Shown piece after piece: positions 56,305 to 64,000 of a stretch of DNA of 64,000 bases. This stretch comes from Microbacterium sp. No. 7 (GTDB taxonomy: Bacteria; Actinomycetota; Actinomycetes; Actinomycetales; Microbacteriaceae): positions 1,240,001 to 1,304,000 of the forward strand of contig NZ_CP012697.1 in assembly GCF_001314225.1 (NCBI RefSeq). Reading direction: 5' to 3'. The position numbers and the translations under genes are program-made. Position 1 is the stretch's first letter, and the number at the start of each line of letters is the position of its first letter. The notes below the pieces were generated by a model. It searched no databases. It worked only from the letters and a program-made list of their open reading frames with translations, and was not told the DNA's origin.

Positions 56305-56397
56305 GGCGACGCACCCCGCTCGCCAAGCCCGCCCGCCCCGGCGCCCCGCCCGCCCCGTCACGCACACCCCGCCCCCGACGCCGCAGCGCCCCGCCCG

Positions 56398-57120
56398 CTA
56401 CGCGTCGAGCGGATACACGCGGCGCAGCACGAGCCGCTGGCCGAGCGTCCACGCCGTCGTGACGACGAGGTACAGGGCCGCCGCGAGCGGCACGAACATC
56501 GCGATGACGGCCGTCGCGAACTGCAGCAGACCCAGCCAGCGCAGGTCGGGACCGTCGGCGGCGGCGGGGATGCGGAACAGGCGACGCGTCACCTCGCCGA
56601 CCGCGAGGAGGACCACGGCGATCGCGGCGAACAGCGCGACGGAGGCCACGTCCATCCCGCCGCCCGCGAGGCCCGCGGCGCTCGCGCCGAGCGGCACGCC
56701 CCACAGCTCGTGGGTCAGCAGCTCGTTCGCGGCGCCGCCGATCTCGGCATGCAGGAAGACGCCGTAGATGATCGCGACCACGGGCGCCTGCGCGAGCAGC
56801 GGCAGACAGCCGGCCAAGGGCGACACCCCGGCATCCGAGTAGACCCGCATCGTCTCGCGCTGCAGGCGCTCGGGGTCTTTCGCATGGCGTGAGCGCACCG
56901 CGCGCAGCTTCGGCGCGAGACGTGCGCGCGCCTGCTCGGCGCGGGCCTGCGCGACGCCGACCGGGACGAGCGCGGCGCGCACGACGAGCGTCACGAGCAC
57001 GACGGCGAGGGCGGCCGACGAGGCGCCCGCGAGCGGGGCCAGCGCATCGGCGAGCCAGGTGAGGGCGGTGGACGCGGCCCGGAGGACGGCCGCGACGGGC
57101 GGGAAGGAGAAGGGGTCCAT
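56398..57120 (-). CDS. Short YidC/Oxa1-family membrane insertase
   Basis: 240 residues, gram-positive style without the large periplasmic domain. VVLVTLVVRAALVPVGVAQARAEQARARLAPKLRAVRSRHAKDPERLQRETMRVYSDAGVSPLAGCLPLLAQAPVVAIIYGVF holds the conserved groove Arg in TM2, the coiled hairpin and the NPLAGCLP-like motif. The shorter, more Ala-rich sequence than a housekeeping YidC suggests a second paralogue with a narrower substrate set. It follows the DUF6412 gene (88 nt gap), same strand. Confidence 0.88.
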   Translation of the reverse strand: MDPFSFPPVAAVLRAASTALTWLADALAPLAGASSAALAVVLVTLVVRAALVPVGVAQARAEQARARLAPKLRAVRSRHAKDPERLQRETMRVYSDAGVSPLAGCLPLLAQAPVVAIIYGVFLHAEIGGAANELLTHELWGVPLGASAAGLAGGGMDVASVALFAAIAVVLLAVGEVTRRLFRIPAAADGPDLRWLGLLQFATAVIAMFVPLAAALYLVVTTAWTLGQRLVLRRVYPLDA

Positions 57121-57208
57121 GAAGAGTCCTGTCGTCGGAGGGTGCGATGGCGTCTGGCCACGGCACGCCGACGGCGCCGCACACGGCGTGCGGCACGGCT
57201 CGGCGGGA

Positions 57209-57502
57209 CTACGCGGCCGAGGCCGCGCGACCCGGTGCTCGCGGGCGCGGGTGGCCCGCGGCATCCGGATCGCTCTGCGCGAGCAGGACGGAGACGTCGA
57301 TCGCCGCGCGCGGCCGTGCCGACAGCGGGATCGGGGCGGCGGGAGCGACGGATGCCACGTGCAGCGCGATCGCGACGGTCGCGGCGACGGCGAGCACGAG
57401 GGCCCCGGATGCCGGATCGACCGCGGTCAGCGCCGCGGCGACGACCGCGAGCCCCAGCGCGACGGCCGTCAGCGCGGTCAGGGATCGCAGGGCGCGGGAC
57501 AT
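57209..57502 (-). CDS. DUF6412-like small membrane protein
   Basis: 97 residues: two hydrophobic segments (about 6-35 and 37-55), then a cytosolic tail with LLAQSDPDAAGHPRPRAPG, which matches the Ser-Asp-Pro-Asp...Arg-Pro-Arg-Ala-Pro-Gly tail of DUF6412 proteins as I know them. A good Shine-Dalgarno (AGGAGG) precedes the ATG at 57502. Located just upstream of the short yidC gene, as in other Microbacteriaceae by recollection; function unknown. Confidence 0.6.
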   Translation of the reverse strand: MSRALRSLTALTAVALGLAVVAAALTAVDPASGALVLAVAATVAIALHVASVAPAAPIPLSARPRAAIDVSVLLAQSDPDAAGHPRPRAPGRAASAA

Positions 57503-57654
57503 CGGGGCCTCCTCGCGTTCACGGTAGCAGGCGGCACGTCGGTGGGGAGGAGGAAATCCTCCCTCTCAGCGCCGCACCGGCCGTTGTTACCGTGTGCACC
57601 AGTGCGGCAACGCTGCCGTTCCGCACCCGTATCCCTGTGACAAAGGAGTCGCAC

Positions 57655-58140
57655 ATGTCCTCATCCCCTGTTTTCCTGACCTCGCGGATCCCCGTGTCCG
57701 ATCTCGAGGCGTCGCTCGCGTTCTACACCGAGATGCTCGGGTTCATCCCGCTCGGCGGCCTCGACATCGACGAGCCCGACTTCACCGAGGTGTTCCTCGC
57801 CGACAGCACCGGACGCCCGTGCTTCACGGTGCAGTGCTGCGCCGAGACGCCCGTGCCGCGCGGGCCCGCGTGGGGCATCCTGGCGCTCGCGGTGCCGAGC
57901 GCGGAGGCGCTCGCCGAGCTGGCGGCCAAGATCGAGGCCGCCGGATATCGCCTTCCCGCGCCGCTGACGAGCCTCGGCCCCATGCAGTACTTCTTCGCCG
58001 CCGACCCCGACGGCTACCTCGTCGAGGTCGTCCACCAGCCCGGCGGCGCGGCCATGCCCGAGCCCGCCGCGGACGGCTCGTACGAGCTGGGCAAGCTGCC
58101 GACCGTGCCTCCCGGCATCCTCGGCAACACCTTCGGATAG
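57655..58140 (+). CDS. VOC (glyoxalase/bleomycin resistance) family protein
   Basis: 161 residues, two beta-alpha-beta-beta-beta modules: SRIPVSDLEASLAFYTEMLGFIPLGG, VFLADSTGRPCFTVQCC, AEALAELAAKIEAAGYRLP and FFAADPDGYLVEVVHQPGG, with the metal-type Glu near the end of the second module. Substrate unknown. RBS AAAGGAG lies 8 nt before the ATG. It ends in a 17-bp hairpin. Confidence 0.88.
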   Translation: MSSSPVFLTSRIPVSDLEASLAFYTEMLGFIPLGGLDIDEPDFTEVFLADSTGRPCFTVQCCAETPVPRGPAWGILALAVPSAEALAELAAKIEAAGYRLPAPLTSLGPMQYFFAADPDGYLVEVVHQPGGAAMPEPAADGSYELGKLPTVPPGILGNTFG

Positions 58141-58151
58141 CCGATCGGCGT

Positions 58152-58191
58152 CACGAGGGGTTCGCGACTTGCGCGTCGCGAACCCCTCGTG
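58152..58191 (+). terminator. 17-bp hairpin terminator of the VOC gene
   Basis: CACGAGGGGTTCGCGAC and its exact complement around the loop TTGCGC (58169-58174). No T-tract. The loop also supplies the -35-like TTGCGC for the PTS promoter (AAGAAT at 58193-58198, 18-nt spacing), so terminator and promoter overlap. Confidence 0.7.
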
Positions 58192-58205
58192 CAAGAATCT
58201 CCGTT

Positions 58206-58273
58206 GGACATGTGACTGGTCATGCAGGCAGGATCCGATGCAGTGCGAGAGCACCGCCTCGGGTCCTTTTTTT
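58206..58273 (+). promoter_or_regulatory. RAT antiterminator element overlapping a rho-independent terminator (BglG/LicT control)
   Basis: 58206-58236 reads GGACATGTGACTGGTCATGC-AGGCAGGATCC, matching the ribonucleic antiterminator pattern of BglG/LicT systems. Its 3' part (GGATCC) is also the 5' arm of a terminator, GGATCCGA (58231-58238) with TCGGGTCC (58259-58266), with an inner GTGC-GAGA-GCAC and seven T (58267-58273). The two folds exclude each other. Binding of the antiterminator encoded downstream would allow read-through into bglF. Confidence 0.88.
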
Positions 58274-58349
58274 GTTGCCCGGAAACGCGGTCGGGGGTGA
58301 TGCCCGGCGCGGACGACGTGTCCATCGGAGTCCGAAGGAGGAACCTGGA

Positions 58350-61683
<3,334 letters not shown>

Positions 61684-61717
61684 TCGGCGCCGGACGGAAG
61701 GGTCGACGGGGACTCTC

Positions 61718-62548
61718 ATGCAGATCATCAAGAAGGTGCTCAACTCGAGCGTCGTGCTCGTCGTCGACGAGCGCGGCGCCGAGCGGGTGCTGCTGGGCAA
61801 GGGCATCGGCTTCGGCGCCAAGGCGGGCGAGGCCGTGCCCGACGGCGTCACCGACCGCGTGTTCGTCGCGCTCGACGACGCCGGTCAGCGCGACTTCGTG
61901 GAGCTGATGGCGCAGATCCCGGGCGAGTTCGTCGAGCTCGCCCGGGTGATCGTCGCCGCCGCGACGGATGCCGGTCTCGCGCTCGACCCGCACGTCTATC
62001 TCGCGCTGACCGACCATCTGCACTTCGCGGTCGAGCGCCATCGTCGCGGGATGCGCGTCGTGAACCGGCTCGCGTGGGAGCTGAAGACGGTCTACCCGAC
62101 CGAGTACGCGGTCGGCCTGCGCGCCGTCGCGCTCCTGCGCGAGCGTTTCGGCGCCGACCTGCCCGACGACGAGGCGGCCAACGTCGCGTTCCACCTCGCG
62201 AACGCGGCCGTCGACCGTCCGAGCACCGACACGGCACGGGTCGTGCAGTTGATCTCGTCGATCACGACGATCGTCGCGAACGCGGGCGGCGTCGACCTCA
62301 CGGCGGGCGACCTGCACGCCCGGCGCTTCCTCACCCACCTGCAGTTCTTCGCCGAGCGGCTGTTCTCGGGCGGCACGCTCGCCGATCGCGACGACTTCCT
62401 CTACCGCAGCATGAGCGAGAGCCAGCCGCGCGCGGTGACGATCGCCGAGCGCGTGCGCACCTTCATCCGCACCGAGCACGGCCTCGAGATCTCCAACGAG
62501 GAGGTCGCCTACCTCGCGCTGCACATCGCGCGCGCGATGGCGGGCTGA
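61718..62548 (+). CDS. bglG: BglG/LicT-type transcription antiterminator with two PRD domains
   Basis: 276 residues: an N-terminal CAT RNA-binding domain (1-60; IIKKVLNSSVVLVVDERGAERVLLGKGIGFG), PRD1 (about 65-170) with LTDHLHFAVERHRRG, and PRD2 (about 175-276) ending VAYLALHIARAM. Phosphorylation of PRD histidines by the PTS normally sets activity. The gene lies 34 nt after bglA and its RNA target is in the bglF leader, making a closed regulatory loop. Confidence 0.94.
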   Translation: MQIIKKVLNSSVVLVVDERGAERVLLGKGIGFGAKAGEAVPDGVTDRVFVALDDAGQRDFVELMAQIPGEFVELARVIVAAATDAGLALDPHVYLALTDHLHFAVERHRRGMRVVNRLAWELKTVYPTEYAVGLRAVALLRERFGADLPDDEAANVAFHLANAAVDRPSTDTARVVQLISSITTIVANAGGVDLTAGDLHARRFLTHLQFFAERLFSGGTLADRDDFLYRSMSESQPRAVTIAERVRTFIRTEHGLEISNEEVAYLALHIARAMAG

Positions 62549-62580
62549 CCGCGGGGAGGGGGTGGCGGATGCCGCGTGGC

Positions 62581-62666
62581 GGAGGATGCGGGATTCGAAC
62601 CCGCGAGGGGTTTCATCCCCAACACGCTTTCCAAGCGTGCGCCATAGGCCACTAGGCGAATCCTCC
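62581..62666 (-). tRNA. tRNA-Ser (anticodon GGA)
   Basis: The minus-strand transcript opens GGAGGAT and closes ATCCTCC (acceptor stem). The anticodon arm GCACGCTTGGAAAGCGTGT has loop CTTGGAAAG with anticodon GGA, a long variable arm follows (TTGGGGATGAAACCCC type), and the T arm is GCGGGTTCGAATCCCGC. The 3' CCA is not encoded. It reads UCC/UCU serine codons. Confidence 0.95.
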
Positions 62667-62937
62667 AGGCGCGTCCGGAGCACCGGAACGCAGGCCACGG
62701 AACAGTCTAGCCTGTCACCCGCCCGCCCCGTTCACCGCGCCCGTCATCCTCCTGCGTTCTCCTGCGTTCCGGCGAGACCGCACTGGCGCGCCGAGACTGC
62801 CGTTCTGGCGTGCAGTCTCGGCGCACCAATGCAGTCTCGCGGTCAGGGGAGAGGTGTGGGGCCGGATGCCGCCGGGCGGCGCCGCAGGCGACGGGCGGCG
62901 CGGGGAGCGCGGGTGCCGCAGGCGGCGGGCGGCGGGG
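62667..62937. other. Intergenic stretch between the tRNA-Ser and transglutaminase genes, with 19-bp inverted units
   Basis: Most of this gap is C/G-rich filler without a gene. At 62773-62844 it holds short inverted repeat units listed separately. Both flanking genes are on the minus strand, so this is downstream of the transglutaminase gene and upstream of the tRNA; a CTAGACTGTT-like stretch before the tRNA may include its promoter. Confidence 0.5.
62773..62844. repeat. 19-bp inverted units with core CGAGACTGC
   Basis: ACTGGCGCGCCGAGACTGC (62782-62800) is followed after 11 nt by GCAGTCTCGGCGCACCAAT (62812-62830), its near-complete inverse; half units CGAGACCGC (62773-62781) and GCAGTCTCGCG (from 62831) extend both sides. 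The layout, units pointing inward to a central inversion, is that of the 21-bp arrays, and the core agrees with CGAGGGTGC at 7 of 9 positions. Confidence 0.75.
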
Positions 62938-64000
62938 TCAGCGGCCGGGGCGGCGCACGAGCGAGCGGGGGAACAGCGCGGCGGCGACGCGGCGGCCGCC
63001 GGCGGCGGCGAGCATGCCGGCGCGCACGCGCTCGGCGTCGTCGAGGGCGTGCGCGGTGTCGACGCGCGCGTCGCGCGCGTAGCCGGCGAGCTCGATCGCC
63101 GAGACGAGCCGCGCCGTCGCCGCGTCGGGGGCGCCGCGCTCGGTCACGAGCCGGGCGCCGAAGGCGCGCGGGGTCTCCGCGCCCGGCGCGTCGTCGCCCA
63201 GGTCGATCGCGGCGTCCTGCACGATGCGCCACGCCGCGCCGATCTGACCGCGCCGCGCGCGCCGGCGCCACAGCGCGAGGCGGATGCGGCCGACGACGAA
63301 GGGCAGCAGCGCGACGATCGCGACCACGACGATCGGCACCACGAACGGGCGCAGATCGGCCGCCCGCGCGGCCTCGCCGCCCCCGCCCGCCGGCACGTCG
63401 CCCGGGTCCACGTCGGTCGGGTCGGTCGTGGGGGCGACCGTCGGCGTCGGCGTCGGGGAGACCACCTCGTCGCCGCCGTCGTCCGGCGCCGGGCTCGACT
63501 CCGACTCGAAGCGGGTCTCGACGCCGAGCCCCTGCGTCGGCTCGAACCCGATCCATCCGATGCCCTCGAAGTACGCCTCGGGCCAGGCGTGGAACTGGTC
63601 GGTCGTCACCTGCAGCACGCTCTCGCCGTCCACGGACTGCCCCGTGAGCGGCCCGGGCAGGAAGCCGACGACGATGCGCGTGGGGATCCCCAGCGACCGC
63701 GCCATGAGCGTGAAGGCGCTCGCGAAGTGCACGCAGTATCCCTCGCGCACCTCCAGGAAGCGCGCGACCGCCTCGACCCCGCTCCCGTCGAAGCCCGCCT
63801 CGACGGGCGTGTCGAGCGAGTAGCTGAAGTCGCTGCCGCGGAACCATGACTGCAGCGCGTCGAGACGGTCGAAGTCGGTCTGGGCGTCGGCGGTGACCAG
63901 CGCGGCGAGCTCCGCGATGACCGGCGGCAGGTCCGCGGGCGGCTCGCCGAGCGCGACGAGGTCGGGATCCAGCCGCGCCTGCGCCGCGCGCACCTGCTCG
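62938..64000 (-). CDS. Transglutaminase-like protein (TgpA C-terminal region), truncated at window edge
   Basis: The frame is open to the window end, so the N-terminal membrane part lies outside. The visible 354 residues contain a transglutaminase core: REGYCVHFASAFTLMARSLGIPTRIVVGFLPG with the catalytic Cys, FHAWPEAYFEGIGWIGFEPTQG with the His and following acidic residue, then a Pro/Thr linker (TPTPTVAPTTDPTDV), one TM helix (VVPIVVVAIVALLPFVVGRI) and a cytosolic DUF4129-type tail. This order is that of TgpA/DUF3488 proteins, often co-encoded with MoxR and DUF58. The transcript runs toward the tRNA. Confidence 0.9.
   Translation of the reverse strand, partial: EQVRAAQARLDPDLVALGEPPADLPPVIAELAALVTADAQTDFDRLDALQSWFRGSDFSYSLDTPVEAGFDGSGVEAVARFLEVREGYCVHFASAFTLMARSLGIPTRIVVGFLPGPLTGQSVDGESVLQVTTDQFHAWPEAYFEGIGWIGFEPTQGLGVETRFESESSPAPDDGGDEVVSPTPTPTVAPTTDPTDVDPGDVPAGGGGEAARAADLRPFVVPIVVVAIVALLPFVVGRIRLALWRRRARRGQIGAAWRIVQDAAIDLGDDAPGAETPRAFGARLVTERGAPDAATARLVSAIELAGYARDARVDTAHALDDAERVRAGMLAAAGGRRVAAALFPRSLVRRPGR

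Overview
The window looks like chromosomal DNA of a high-GC actinobacterium, most likely a Microbacteriaceae member close to Microbacterium. The evidence is the very high GC with GC-rich third positions, frequent GTG starts, many start codons placed 6-7 nt after a TANNNT -10 box (leaderless style), a WhiB regulator, a manA-whiB-DUF5719-DUF3499-ahcY block, cydABDC, a REP13E12-type DUF222/HNH protein and Tat/CWB2 surface proteins. Gene names rest on reading the translated sequences; no database search was possible.

Layout. 1-15.4 kb: a cell-surface glycopolymer cluster. It has a nucleotide-sugar dehydrogenase (cut by the window edge), a DUF6541 membrane protein, a GtrA/GT2 pair, UDP-galactopyranose mutase (glf), an acyltransferase with SGNH domain, a Wzm/Wzt-type ABC exporter, GlfT2- and GlfT1-like galactofuranosyltransferases and two O-antigen-ligase-type proteins. 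Together they can make, export, decorate and ligate a galactofuranose polymer. 15.4-23.9 kb: manA, whiB2-like regulator, a large GT2 membrane protein, DUF5719, a metallopeptidase-like protein, DUF3499 and ahcY. 24-26.3 kb: an acetyltransferase and a less GC-rich pair (secreted I36-like protein, lipoprotein). 26.4-33 kb: the cytochrome bd genes cydA-cydB-cydD-cydC behind a Cys-rich HTH regulator. 33-38 kb: Lrp regulator, rhodanese, LLM flavoprotein, pRiA4b ORF-3-like protein, AlkZ-like glycosylase. 38-42.7 kb: a large unusual SF2 helicase, a repeat region and DUF3054. 43-46.5 kb: M20 peptidase, acetyltransferase, a divergent ArsR/SRPBCC pair, a COG3541/RlaP-like nucleotidyltransferase. 46.5-49.3 kb: a compositionally distinct island with two putative DNA-binding proteins, a 54-residue ORF and a Tat-type secreted protein. 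49.5-57.5 kb: NYN-LOTUS protein, two CWB2 proteins, deoC, DUF151 nuclease-like protein, DUF222/HNH, ElaA-like acetyltransferase, short YidC and DUF6412. 57.6-62.5 kb: VOC protein and an antitermination-controlled beta-glucoside PTS operon. 62.6-64 kb: tRNA-Ser(GGA) and a truncated transglutaminase.

The most unusual content is intergenic. Three loci (3.2, 21.4 and 41.6-42.2 kb) carry the same 21-bp unit (core CGAGGGTGC) in a palindromic array: several direct units, an inversion centre, then more units in reverse orientation. In two arrays the centre is a clear hairpin. Four further gaps hold other repeat families (22 bp inverted, 32 bp tandem, 25 bp tandem, 19 bp inverted), and the 19-bp core (CGAGACTGC) resembles the 21-bp core. 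All five convergent gaps longer than 130 bp contain such repeats.
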